64,000 nucleotides of DNA from Campanula takesimana. Taxonomy: Eukaryota; Streptophyta; Magnoliopsida; Asterales; Campanulaceae. How positions within the stretch are numbered: position 1 is the first letter of the stretch; the number at the start of each line of letters is the position of its first letter. A program made the position numbers and the translations under genes. Positions 48,806 through 60,004 of the stretch are shown piece after piece. A model generated the notes under the pieces. That model was not told where the DNA came from. It worked only from the letters and a program-made list of their open reading frames with translations, and searched no databases. The stretch covers positions 186,001 to 250,000 of the forward strand of contig JAOWBW010001044.1 of NCBI GenBank assembly GCA_026119855.1. Reading direction: 5' to 3'.

Positions 48806-49887
48806 TTAGTAACTACTGATCATATACTTTATCCTCGTGATTTGACCTACAATCCCTTTTGTCATCCATGTCATGTTAAACCATCATTTCTCGTTCCACA
48901 ACTGTAGCGTATCTATTTAACTATGTTAATTAATAACTCAGATATAGGTTCCTTCAATCCTCTTTCGAAATTCTTGGCTAATTGGAACTGATCTTCTACC
49001 AGTACATGAAACTAATAAGGTAATCAATAACATTGTTCATATCAAATCACGGTCATCTATGAGTCATCTATCATTTCTCAAAACCAAGTAATCTGTTTTG
49101 CCTCCATGCTCAATCACCGGGAGAAATACTTCTTGTAGAACAAATCGAGACACAACTAGAAGGTTCTTTGCTTTCTTGTGATTCGAGAGTTTACCGATGA
49201 CCAGCTTCCTAGCTTCCCCAACTAACACCTTGTCAACAAAACTGCAGCTTTCCATTCAGTACAAATAATGATGGCAAATAGTTGCTCCATACTATACCCA
49301 CTGTCCATCACACTAAGATCAGTCAAACCCGAATACACTATAATCCCTTAAAGATGTCAAAAGCATCTCCATTTGAGCTTTTACGAGATGGCATAATCGC
49401 TATATTATAATATTAGTACAGTTTATAACACTAAGCATAACATAATAGTTATATGCTACATAATGCATATTAGCTGTTTAAGACATTCTTATGGGATTAA
49501 AACTTGTTTCTCAAATGTGATCTTGATATATGGTCTAACTATAATCAAACCAACCTAGTTAAGTGGGTAGGTCAAACTACATTCCTGCCAACCTAGTTCT
49601 TATCGAACACCATTGGTAATCAATTCAGGGGCCCTTCTGAATTAACTTCAACGGCTTTCAATATAAAGTCATAGCCAGTTATTAAGTGTTTCTCTTTTAT
49701 TTTAAGCATAACAAACATATATCATACATTGCAAATTCAAATCTTTATAATTTTCCAAACAATACCGATTCCCAGGAAAATTCAATACCAGTTCACAATC
49801 ACCCTATGGCTCTAGACGACCAGATGATCATAAACATATACTCTCACAATCAAACCTAAGGCTCTAGACCGAAGGATCATAACCTAT

Positions 49888-49899
49888 GCTCTGATACCA
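49888..49899 (-). other. primer binding site of the gypsy element
   Basis: Minus strand tggtatcagagc, three bases from the LTR end, complementary to initiator tRNA-Met. Confidence 0.82.
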
Positions 49900-49902
49900 C
49901 TC

Positions 49903-51999
49903 TGTCACGCCCCGAAGTCCGATATTGCACGGACCTCGAGAAGTGACGAACGAAACCGAATATCAATCAGAACCTCAAAATGAGAACTGGATTTTTTTCC
50001 TCGTCTTATAAACAAACAGAACTGATATAATACAAAATCTCAAAGCGAGTATATCAGAGAAACTATCCTCTGACCAAAAACTCAACCTGAACAGTCTCAA
50101 ATATTTACAAACTCTAAATCTTTACAACTTTACAAAAGTTATCTACATAGCAAAACAATACATGTATCCAAACGATGTAAAGTCCCATTCAAGCTTCACA
50201 ACTCTAATGCAAAACCTTCACGTCTCAACGACACTCCACCTGGAAGGGAAAGGGGTAACGGAAATGGTGAGCACAAATTGCCCAGTAAGAGACTTGCCAA
50301 CACAAAGGTGTGTGGCACTGTATAGAAACCCAACCAAGAACGAATAGCAATAACAAACCCAACCACCCAGTATATAAGGGAGGAGCCAAAAGCGTACAAC
50401 CGAATCAAACATCAAATCAAAGTTCCGAAGTCAAATTCCATTAAACACTTGAGTTGGCCAAATGCCCAAAGTCAAAGTTGATTCTTTGTCATAGTTTCAC
50501 TTGCGCAAATGACACTATGACTAGGAATCACAAATATAACAACCGGTGTTAAAGTCATCTCTTGTTGAGGAATTCAAAGTCAAATACTCAAAGTGTAAAT
50601 GTCAGAGTAGCTAAAACGAATAACCGAGTCCAAATGAATTGATCCAATAAACGATCACGAATAACAAATCAAACCAATCCGATAATTCCGAAGCCAAAGA
50701 ATGAAAGGGTACAAGGTTGGCAAGACCCTTACCTCAAATCCGAGCTAATCCAAAACAAAGTATGCAACTCAACTTAGTCGTCTCAATCTAATATTACAAA
50801 GACATAAGTGATACAAGAGTTAGTATCCATTACAATGCATCAAAATATTAATTAATAACTCATAACAAGTTATAAAAACATTATAACAACAACATCGTTG
50901 CTATGAAAATAACTATATCTATACATTGTTAACAATCATAGATGTAATGTACTCAGAGAAATACCCAATTTATACCAAAGAATTATAATTTTTCTGACCT
51001 CATATGGAGTAGATATCAATTATCAAAAGATTGATCAAATTGCAATTTTTTTCAAAATGTAGCAGTCACGAAAATAGCAAATCTGAGTTAGTCCTATACA
51101 GGTTTGACACCAGATAACTATTTCGATAGAAAGAGCATGAAAATTTAATAAGCAGACACAAAAATCAATCGATTCCGAGTCCGAATGAATTAATTATGAT
51201 TTTCTGCAAAAATTAACAGTCTTCCGAGTCGTCTAAGGTAAGTTGCTGTAATGAAACATCTTTTTCTGGGACATAATACCAATTTTGATCCTGAAATTAA
51301 TACTACGAATTTTACCAATTTACAGATTTCTAAATCCTTTACCACTAACCTTCTTTTTAAATCTTTATTTCTTCTTCCTTCAATCCTGCGTGTGCTCTCT
51401 TTTCCCTCTCTAATTCTTTCTCTCATGGCTTAAGCAAGTAGAAGAAATGACTGTAGTACTAAATTTGCTATAGTACAAATAAGAAGTAATTTTAGGTATA
51501 ATCATGAGTCATCCACATAGGAAAAGAATTAAACAAAATTATTTACACCTCCTCCTTTGAACACGTGATATGTTAATTATTGTCAACTTAGGCTCTTTTC
51601 TTTGTAACTGATGGGGCCCACGTCCCGTTTTTATCTATCGCAAACTAAACTCAATTTATGAGAAATCAAATTACTATTTTTTTCTTTATTTCTTTTCAAT
51701 TTTTTTTTTTACTTAATTACATCTTCAGTTTTATGTTTATTTATGGCAGCATTTCATATTTAAAAAGTTACTCCTTCCATCTCAGAATAAGTTGTACTAA
51801 TCATTAAGTTATTATATTGAGTAATATTTACAGAGTTACTCACTCTGTCTCAAAATAAATTGCACTACCGATTAAATAAATATATTAAAAATAATAACAT
51901 AATACATAAAATGCAATTCCAAAATATTCACTAATGTACACATATAAAAATTATCAAGTATGTACATGCAATATGAATCAATTAACTTGGGGCGTCACA
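49903..51999 (-). repeat. 5' LTR of the gypsy element, internally deleted
   Basis: About 2.1 kb; collinear with the other LTR at high identity except for the missing block (junction near 51297) and for the absent solo LTR. Confidence 0.9.
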
Positions 52000-52139
52000 C
52001 TACCACTCATTATCTCTCATACTTTGCTTTTCATACTCGCAACCCCTACTCCATTACTTCACTTTTTTTTATATAATAATAGTACTTCTTAATCTCTGTG
52101 CATACATCTCTAGTCATACTTCAGCTGAGATAGAGGGAG
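52000..52139. mobile_element. right half of the split Stowaway-like MITE
   Basis: It starts with the ctacc duplication and ends tgagatagagggag before TA, pairing with the left half's cttcctccatct. Confidence 0.7.
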
Positions 52140-52254
52140 TATATCACTATTCCCATTACTTCATTTAAGTCATCATCTCAAGTGTAAATTTTATTTAAAA
52201 TCAAACCATGTTATAAATTAAACCTGTTTTGAACCACTTACACACATGAAGTCT

Positions 52255-52580
52255 AACCAAGTTTTGTTGGAGGGATGATGTTTGGGACTGGGGAGGTGAA
52301 GAAAGGTGTGGGAGAGGGAAGGTGAAGCCGTGGTGGAAAGAGATATGGAGGGGATGGCGAGGAGGGGCGGTTGTGCATGACTGGAGAAAGAGGAAATGGC
52401 ATGGGGGAGAAGGAATGGGTAAGGGTGGTGAGGAAGGGGAACGAGGAAGAAGACTCATTGAGGGAATGAAAGATAAATGGGGTGGGGGAAGGGGAGTCTA
52501 TAGTTAATAAGGGTAATGGTAATATGGTTGATCGGCAATTGAGGGAGAATGAAAGTGGGGGTGGGGGGGGGGGGGGACAA
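52255..52580. repeat. purine-rich low-complexity DNA with a G-run
   Basis: ggagg/gaagg words, ending in a near-pure G tract at about 52557-52576. Frames here are Trp/Gly-rich artefacts of composition. Confidence 0.6.
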
Positions 52581-52616
52581 GGTGGTTTATGAGTATTTTT
52601 ATTTTGCGCAATATTT

Positions 52617-52820
52617 AAGGGAAATTGGAATTTGGCTCATGACATTTACATAAATTTGCAATGTTGCTCTTAACAGTTCGATTTCGCAAATTGATATCAC
52701 AACGTTTACATTTTTTGCAATGTGGTTACAAAACTAACGCCCAGTTGAAATTCTAACGAAATAACATCCATGAGACTGATACATGTCTTTTAAATGAATA
52801 AAATGGTCATTACACTATAT
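52617..52820. repeat. tgcaatgtgg dispersed repeat, copy 2
   Basis: It forms an imperfect inverted pair with 54590-54935: tttgcaatgtggttacaaaa here against ttttgtagccacattgcaaaa there. Confidence 0.6.
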
Positions 52821-54085
52821 TTATAATAAGATCATCATATTTATTAATTTTTTTTTGGGATAAACCCTTTCTAACTAAGATAAAGTATTCAGTTTTAAAG
52901 TTGTATGTCTTCTCTCTCTTTTTGACTTGATTATATTATGAATTAATTTATTGAATTTGTTGGTTTGATTACATATTAATTTTTCTTCCGAAAAAAGTAT
53001 AACAAACCAAATCGTAAAAATATTCTCTTATTTGAGTTTGTTTAATTTAGATTAAACATGTATGTCTTCTCTATTTTTCTTGTCTTTAATTTGTATAGTT
53101 GAATTTAAAAGAAAGAATCACTTCCTTATCCTCCCATTTGCAACGGTGCTTGTTTGTTATCACTTATTTTGCCTAACTTATGACTTATTGCTTAAAATAA
53201 GTCTTAATTTGAGTGTTTGTTTTCACTTATTGGATAATAAGTTAAAAGCATGGTACAACCTCAGATCGAGGGTCTCCTTCCTCCGATGTAGACCTACTTG
53301 ATCATTACTACCGATGCAACCTTTCTTGCTTCACTTGCCATCTCCGGCGAAGAGGGACCAATCCAGTCTCTATTATAGGGATTTGATTTTGAGTCTTAAT
53401 ATTTGTTGAATTTCAGAAAAATGGAAAACTACAAGGATCTTAATGATGCATTATTCGTGAGTGGTGATATTTGTTGTTAGCTAAAAAATAGAAATTGAAA
53501 TCTGGAATTTACAAAATCTCAAGGATCTCTGTAACAACCAACCAAACGCCACATAAAAGCTAAAGATATGAATTTACACATTGGAGTTTGGATTTTCATA
53601 ATGAGTGAATAATAAACTAAATTACATTACTAACTAATTGCCTAAATATTTTGAGTAGTTCAACTATGGCATGCATTTCTGCAGTAGTTGGCGATGGTGG
53701 TGCACGTGCATCCATTAATCTTCAAGTAACACTCTTACCACCAAAACAAAGAGCCAAGGAGTCTGACTCTGATATACAAAATTTGTATACACACTTGTAA
53801 TAAATTCGACTAGTATTTTTTAGACATAAATTTCTTTGAATTAAGTAAAATAAAGGTGAAATTATTCTGTTGTAGAAGTGGGAGTATGATTTTCGTCTTA
53901 ATAGTATAATTATTAAATATATAAAAATTTGAATTATCAAAATATTAGAACAACTTCATCGATTTTATTTATTTATTATGAATTACAAATTTATAGATAT
54001 TCCTTGCAAAGGTACTTGGGTATTCCGGTCATTTTCCCTTAATCAGCTCATTTCGACTTATATTTAACAAATAGTCAGATTCGAC
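52821..54085. other. AT-rich DNA, nothing recognised
   Basis: I find no gene, no clear terminal repeat and no RNA gene. Short frames here have no recognisable motif. Confidence 0.4.
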
Positions 54086-54088
54086 TAT

Positions 54089-54142
54089 ATTCAGCCATCA
54101 GCCATCAGTTATCAGCCATCAGCCATAAGCAATCAGCCAGAA
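54089..54142. repeat. (cagccat)n tandem repeat
   Basis: Six variants of cagccatcag/cagttatcag in tandem, like the subterminal repeats of some plant hAT-type elements. The element itself is not delimited. Confidence 0.55.
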
Positions 54143-54589
54143 CAAACGAGCCTACAATAAGATCATTGCTTATTTCTTTTCACTTGAAGAAAAATATTTA
54201 AAAAAATTTATTTCATGTAAAAAAACGCTTAATAAATTATCGTAAATGGGCCTGCATAATTATTTTGAGTTATAATCTAACATAAAATGTACTTATGTAG
54301 AATTTTTTTTATGAAAATATATCTAATTCCTAATTATATTATTTTTTGAATATTTTAGCTTCTTTTTTTTATTATTATTTTAAATTATGCTTAGAAAAAT
54401 AAATGACTTTGTAAAGAATACATAAATTGTAAGTACAAAATTAAATAATATATATGCCAAATATTAATTTAATCTATATTTTTAAACTACAAAATGAATA
54501 AGGTAAATAACAAAAGAAAACCTCACATGAGCAGCACATGACCACTTGAGAATTGACTAGTTTGTTCATTTAATAGAGATGTGCTAGTC

Positions 54590-54935
54590 ACATGGGTGTC
54601 ATTTGGTTCGAATTTTAAGTTGGTGTTAGTTTTGTAGCCACATTGCAAAATTATATAAAGAATAATACTAGGGGCACAAAAAAGTCACAAAATCTTGCTC
54701 ACAAAATCTTATGTGTAATGATTTTATTGGTGTTTTAAATTAGAGTGTGGCGGGTCCATTATCGAAGCAACCAAATAAAATATCGTCACCTCATGTTGTG
54801 AGCAAGATTTTGTGAACTTATTTTGTGCCCCTAGCATTGCTCTTATATAAATGTTGGGATACCAATTTGCGAAATTAAACTGTTGGAGCAACATTGCAAA
54901 ATGCGTAAATGTCAGAACTAAATTGTATTTTGCTA
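54590..54935. repeat. tgcaatgtgg dispersed repeat, copy 3 (inverted), carrying a MITE
   Basis: Reverse-complement match to 52617-52820, split at ttatataaa by the Mutator MITE. Confidence 0.6.
54660..54842. mobile_element. Mutator-type MITE with perfect 9-bp target duplication
   Basis: Flanked by ttatataaa on both sides (54651-54659 and 54843-54851). The ends are inverted (gaataatactaggggcaca against gagcaatgctaggggcaca), with a further inverted block agattttgtga inside. It is the same family as 16556-16737. At 183 bp it is non-coding. Confidence 0.9.
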
Positions 54936-54989
54936 ATGAGTGATATAACTTGTGTGAAGTTGTAAGGTTGTAGATATTGGTATGTAATG

Positions 54990-55172
54990 TTTGGTTTTCG
55001 GTCTTGGGTTAGTAGCTTTGATGTACTCAACTCAAGCTTTCGTATTGTATAGTTTTGATTTGGTTTGTTTATAAGATGAGGAAAAGTTCAGGTCTTATTT
55101 CGTTTTCGAATGATTATCGTTTTGTTCGTCACTCCTCGAGGTCCGTGCGACTGCAGATTTCGGGGCGTGACA
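54990..55172 (+). repeat. LTR end fragment of the gypsy family at 38288-51999
   Basis: The + strand ends cgttcgtcactcctcgaggt...cggggcgtgaca, matching the minus-strand end of that family's LTR. Only the last 180 bp or so are recognisable. Confidence 0.7.
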
Positions 55173-56300
55173 ACAAGCATTAGAGAGCGTATGAGGGATG
55201 GTAGAGGAATAATTCAATTTCATCACAACAAGTTCCAATTTGTGTAATAATATAGGACTTGCTCTTTTTAAGGGTAGACAATTTCAGAATTTTATTACAG
55301 GATGTATTATGTTACTACAACATGGAGTATATATTAATTATTGCTGCTACTATAGTACTTCCTTTATTTTTTAAGCAAACAACATATAGTTATATAGTTG
55401 TATTAATAAAATTTAAGAAGACGACGTTCCACAAACAACGGAGGCTCGTCTATTATATAATAGTTGCAATTAAGATTTACACATAGATTGCCAAACACAT
55501 CTCGAATAATGATAGTCAACCCCAAACCAAATCTTCAATAAATATCCTTTGGAACCATAACATGCGATGCACAAATACTTCTCCAAGTAAAACTTGGACA
55601 CGGCACAACACTGACCTTTAATAAACCCCCAGACGGTAAGAATTTGGCTTTGAAGACACAAGAAAGTGACACATTTGAGTCAGCAGTAAATACGCAATCA
55701 AACACCTCAAAGAACAAATATCAAAATCATTCTAGAAGGGAAGGCAGAGGCTCCCAACAAAGGGGAGAAGACAAAGGCTCCCAACGAAGAGAAGAAGGCA
55801 AATACTCCCGACATAATGGAGATAACATATAATACAACGAGAAGTAAGATAACATGATTTATTCAACAGTTTAACAAGGAAAAAAACCCCAAATCTAGAA
55901 ATTTTATCCAACCTAATTATTATTGAAAAGCAGGAAATTTCTCCTAATTTAAACATTAATCATTGAATTAATGATTAATTTTAAATTCAAAGATTCGAAA
56001 ATACAAACTGGAAATCGAACGGAGATGGACGAAGGAAGAAGATCGGAGAAGGAAGAAGACAAACGGGAAGTAACTGCCTCAGAGAGAAAAGTAGTTATTC
56101 TGAATGTATAAATCTTGAGTATTAGTTATAAATTAATTTAATTACTTAAAAAAACTGATAAATTGTATTAATAGTATTTATGGTGTATAAATAAAAAATT
56201 TATAATTTTCATTATCTTAGCTATTAACTTATTATTAATGCTAAAACTTTTAAACAAGACTTTTGAAAAAAAAAACATTAATCAAACAAAATAAAAGTGA
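55173..56300. other. AT-rich DNA with one unassigned small frame
   Basis: A 62-codon frame at 55644-55832 encodes a charged Arg/Glu/Gly/Ser-rich peptide with repeats of GSQ(Q/R)R. I do not recognise it and see no splice or start evidence. Nothing else is supported. Confidence 0.35.
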
Positions 56301-56302
56301 TA

Positions 56303-56559
56303 CTACCTCTGTCCCTAAATGAGTGTCCAAATTTCATTTTAAGGGACACCGAAATCTCAACTTTTTGAAAAATTTGGTAACAACGATTCATATATAATCT
56401 TGTAATCTCCTTTCCAAACCTTTAGTTTTGCACATATAAAGAAACCGGTGAAAAAAATTTCGAAAAAAAACATTTAGGGAGAAAGTTATGTTCAAAAAAG
56501 ACACTTATTTAGGGACAAAGATTTCTTGAAAATTGACACTCATTTAGGGACAGAGGGAG
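56303..56559. mobile_element. Stowaway-like MITE
   Basis: Ends ctacctctgtccctaaatga and tcatttagggacagagggag between TA dinucleotides; inverted match over about 27 bp. Confidence 0.9.
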
Positions 56560-57055
56560 TAATATTTTTCCGGACCCAGACGAAGGGATATATATTTCAG
56601 GAGAATACATGAAATAGCAATTCAAAAAAATTGTTATACTCCCAATCTCCCAATCCATAAATGAATTTCATTATCAAGAATTTTCTTCACAAGGTATAAT
56701 TTTTCAAAAGAACTTTTGAAATAAAATTTAAACATTTATTTAAAGATGGAAAGTAATTTATAATGAAAATCTCGAGAAAAACTTGTTTTACACTTGTTTT
56801 AGTGTAAAACTTGTTTTCATCTTTTAATGTAAAACAAAATCTCTTCATGTAAGACAGGTTTTACACATCTCTTAGTGTAAGCAGTAGCGTATCTAGGATT
56901 TGAGGTGAGGTGTGCATTTTCTTTGGGGGTTCGGGGGCGGAGTCCCCGTTTTTTTTTTTTTTGGTACGGTCAGGCCAACACAAAACTTAATGCAATAAAT
57001 ATAAAAAAATCCAAGACAAAATAATATGCATCATTTTTATAAATAAAAATAAAGA

Positions 57056-57233
57056 TTACAACGATATACGACGCACTGAAATTTCCTGAAAGTGATTTAT
57101 GACTTCATCAACGCTTACATCGTCTAGTACATCTTTTTCAACATAAGACACTAAAGAATCATTAAGCATATCATCCCCCGTACGATTACGCAACTCGGAC
57201 TTCACAATCTTCATTGTAGAAAATATCTTTAGG
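57056..57233 (-). pseudogene. hAT transposase C-terminal dimerisation (hATC) fragment
   Basis: The minus strand reads FSTMKIVKSELRNRTGDDM and VSYVEKDVLDDVSVDEVIN up to a TAA at 57056-57058: the end of the hATC domain of TTF/ZMYM1-type proteins, open and well conserved over about 58 residues. Confidence 0.75.
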
Positions 57234-57237
57234 ATTT

Positions 57238-57492
57238 TTAGAAAACACGAGACAATGGTAATCTCAAACCCGGATCAGACTCAATTTTAAAAGAGTTATC
57301 ATTTACTTGTCGTTGAGAAGAAGTACCTTGTGCGATTTCTTGTTCATGGTTTTCAACATTGACAATATTAGGAATATGATCAACTGGAACCGAGGGCGAT
57401 TGCTCACATCTAGGGCGTTTGGAGAAGAATCCATCAAGCTTAGATTGCTTACCTATCAAAAATGATAACAACAATTGTTCAATAAATCCCAA
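57238..57492 (-). pseudogene. TTF/ZMYM1-type hAT transposase N-terminal fragment
   Basis: The 84-residue frame has KQSKLDGFFSKRPR near the start and ends SDPGLRLPLSRVF; a KxxxLDxFFxK start and a DPGLRxPI block are usual before the zinc finger of this family. It stops at the deletion junction, where the frame does not match the C-terminal piece. Confidence 0.65.
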
Positions 57493-57622
57493 AAATCCAT
57501 CAAGCCAAAGCCGATTGCTCAGATTTTAAATCCCTAAAATTGAAAAAAAAAAAAAAAAAAAAACCTTTTTGAGATTGAGACATTGAGGAAGGAAAACAGG
57601 GGCATGTGCCGTCTTGCCGAGT

Positions 57623-58080
57623 TGCCGTAGCCGCCGGTGGTCTATTCGAGTCGTACAGGCGTCGTCTCCGTGACTCCGTCGATTTTCCGTCTGTAGAGCG
57701 CAGAGAATCGGAATGCGGCGTAGAAAATAAAACTCGATGGTGTGTTCTGATTTCCCGTTTAAGTTTGGTTTACTCTCTTAGTAATAGTTTTTTTACACTT
57801 TGCACCCCTCTTCTTTCAAAAATCACAATTTACACCCCCATAGTTTTTTTGTTTTGTTTTGTAATAACAATAACAAAAAAGAAACATAATTTCGACAATA
57901 TAAATTTACTGTTATGATTATTATAAAATTTTTAAAATTATTATTTATAGTTTTTATTGTGGTATATCAGTAATAAGTTTTATGGAGTATTTTATTATTA
58001 TAATTAAATTAATTATTGAAAATTATTTGTAATAACAAGAACAAAAAAAACATAATTCCGAGAATATAAATATACTGGTA
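57623..58080. other. short GC-rich stretch then AT-rich DNA
   Basis: 57600-57730 is GC-rich (gccgccgg, gtcgtctccgtg) and may be the 5' leader of the hAT-like element. The rest is AT-rich without a supported feature. Confidence 0.35.
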
Positions 58081-58152
58081 TACTCCCTTCATTCAATACT
58101 TATCGCTACTTATTTACATTTTGGGCGTCTCATACTTATTGCTATATACATA

Positions 58153-58394
58153 CTCCATCCGTTCCGGGTAAGTTGCAACACGAAGGGGAAGCACAAAAAT
58201 TAAGAAATGAGAATAATGAGTGGTTGGGAGGAAGAGAGAGAATGAGTGGAGAATAATGAGTGGTTGGGAGGAAGAGAGAGAGAATGAGTGAAGGATTATA
58301 AAAGTAATAAAGAGTTTCCTTATTTAGCATTGTTGCAACTTAAGTGGAATGCCCAAAATGATAAATTGTTGCAATTTATCTGGAACGGAGGGAG
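58153..58394. mobile_element. Stowaway-like MITE
   Basis: ctccatccgttccgg...tctggaacggagggag between TA dinucleotides. An inner unit with gagaatgagtggttgggagg is duplicated in tandem (about 58205-58250 and 58250-58290). Another half-MITE end (actcccttcattcaat) lies just before it at 58082. Confidence 0.85.
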
Positions 58395-58419
58395 TATATA
58401 CAGAAAAAAGTAACAATGT

Positions 58420-59355
58420 TTTTTTTTATGTTTTCTTCGTTTCCCAAAAGTAATACTTACTATAACTAAAATGTAACGAACGTGTTACTTATATGTAACA
58501 GTGTTTATACATAATTGTAACACATATGTATAGAAAAATAATAATTCAACCATTTACACTTTAGAACTAAAAACACTTGTGTTGGTAACATTGTAAAAAT
58601 AATAAAGTAACAATTTTATAAACGAATGTTACATTTTACTTGTATAATAACATTGTAAAACAGTTACGTTTACCTGTATAATAGTATATCTATATGTTTC
58701 CAAATAATAAGTTACAATGGGTTCAATTTATCATGATACATGTAAAAGTATTACATTATCTATAGAAATTTGTTACAATTTCATCTACTAAATAAATTGT
58801 TACATTTACTTGTACAAATAATTATATTCATGTATATAAGTTGTTATTTTTCAAATGTTACTTTCTTTCAAAAAATAAATTCAAAACACTCAAAAAAAAA
58901 ATATATGGAAAAACACTATTACATTTCAGTATAACGATAATTACATTTAGCTATTGTTAGTGTTATACGTATTTATAGTTAGTATTACAGTTGAAAGATG
59001 AGTAAAATGAGCTATTTTTTTGTAAAACTGGTGTTACATTTACTTATAAACAATGTTATTTTATAAGTAACACAGTTGTTATATTTAGTTGTAATAAGTA
59101 AGTATTACTTTTGGCAAACGAAAAAAAACAGTAAAAAATAATATAAAAAGTTAAAAAAAAGAGAAAAAGAAAATGATTTTTTTTCTACGAAAAAAAATAA
59201 AAAATAAATCTTGGGCAATGGGTCGCCGACACGTGGCAGATTATGAGTGGAGCATGGGTTGAGATCCTGCGCTTCGCGGAGAATGCTGTACACGGGCCAT
59301 GGGTCGACCCGTCTCTTCCATGAGACGGATCTAGGTGTTTTCACAAGAGACCACC
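58420..59355. repeat. gttac-rich repeat element, inverted relative of 36771-37225
   Basis: About 58445-58570 is the near-exact reverse complement of 36917-37047, and about 59230-59350 matches 36771-36880 (gatctcaaccca(c/t)gctccact and the cgtggcag block). The centre has many more ttaca/gttac words, so this copy is longer. Confidence 0.65.
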
Positions 59356-59425
59356 TCATTTTCTAATCTCTGTGTTTTATCGTTTAGTAACAATAAGTAT
59401 AAGCCGGAGTATGTTTTATTATATA

Positions 59426-59604
59426 CTCCTTTCGTCTTAAAATGATCTTCTCATTTGTCATTTCTCATTGTTACAAAAAGTTATTTATATTTATACAATT
59501 TAGGCTTAAATGTGTATAAACACAACTTGACTAGTGAAACAAGTGTTCATATCCTTAAAAAGTTTGAATAGTCAAACGTGAAAATCATTTTGGTACGGAT
59601 GGAG
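59426..59604. mobile_element. Stowaway-like MITE, same family as 9990-10169
   Basis: Ends ctcctttcgtcttaaaatga and tcattttggtacggatggag between TA dinucleotides; the interior is the reverse complement of the copy upstream of the IQD gene. It lies about 400 bp before the UBP start codon. Confidence 0.85.
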
Positions 59605-59726
59605 TAATAACGAGACTTACATTTTTTATTTTTATAGTCCGACGTCCGACGGAGTTCATAAGGGGCCGTATATTCGTGTAATATATGCCTGGATTACGAA
59701 AATAAAGCGCACGCACGTTATAATGA

Positions 59727-59751
59727 GAAAAAAAAAAAAAAAAAAAAAACA
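59727..59751. repeat. poly-A run upstream of the UBP gene
   Basis: More than 20 A in a row; prone to length error. Confidence 0.8.
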
Positions 59752-60004
59752 TAAAAAAGAAAACACAAAGACCCGTTTGGATCGCATTTCCCCGCATATG
59801 TTCCTCCTCCCTCCCTCCCTCTCAACATTTTCCTTTTCCCTCCTCCAATTTTCACACACTCCTCCATTTCTTTCTCTGCAACTCCGCCATTCCCTCTCTC
59901 TCCAAATCTAAATCGTAGCTGAGACCACCAAATCAGTCCTCACCCCCCAAAATTCATGCAATTTTGAATCTCTTCCGCCATTTTTGAATCTGAAACAACA
60001 ACAA

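Larger units (their letters stand above)
38288..51999 (-). mobile_element. Ty3/gypsy (chromovirus-like) element with decayed pol, containing two solo LTRs
   Basis: LTRs at 38288-43510 (interrupted) and 49903-51999; flanks ctacc on both sides (38283-38287 and 52000-52004). The minus-strand primer site tggtatcagagc (49888-49899) lies near the right LTR and a polypurine tract (aaggtgtggagga) abuts the left LTR, so it is transcribed right to left. Without the solo LTR at 45307-47858 the internal part is about 3.8 kb. Decayed gypsy motifs occur in order on the minus strand: gag knuckle (48569-48805), RT/RNase H (44759-45001), the DPRKANFVANALRRK block (44463-44509) and the integrase linker (43893-43988). 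Confidence 0.92.
56882..57620 (-). mobile_element. internally deleted hAT-like (TTF/ZMYM1-type) element
   Basis: The left end cagtagcgtatctaggattt resembles hAT-type termini (cagtggcgga...), and a ttcgggggcggagtccccg block follows. Inside, a transposase N-terminus (57238-57492) is joined straight to a transposase C-terminus (57056-57233). The right boundary is not found; a poly-A run at 57541-57562 and GC-rich DNA follow. The centre of the gene, including zinc-finger and catalytic parts, is missing. Confidence 0.65.

Noticed and set aside
52322..52507. Trp/Gly-rich frame
   Set aside because: Purine-rich low-complexity DNA; no family resemblance.
55644..55832. Charged repeat-containing small frame
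   Set aside because: Kept only as a remark; no start context, splice sites or homology could be seen.
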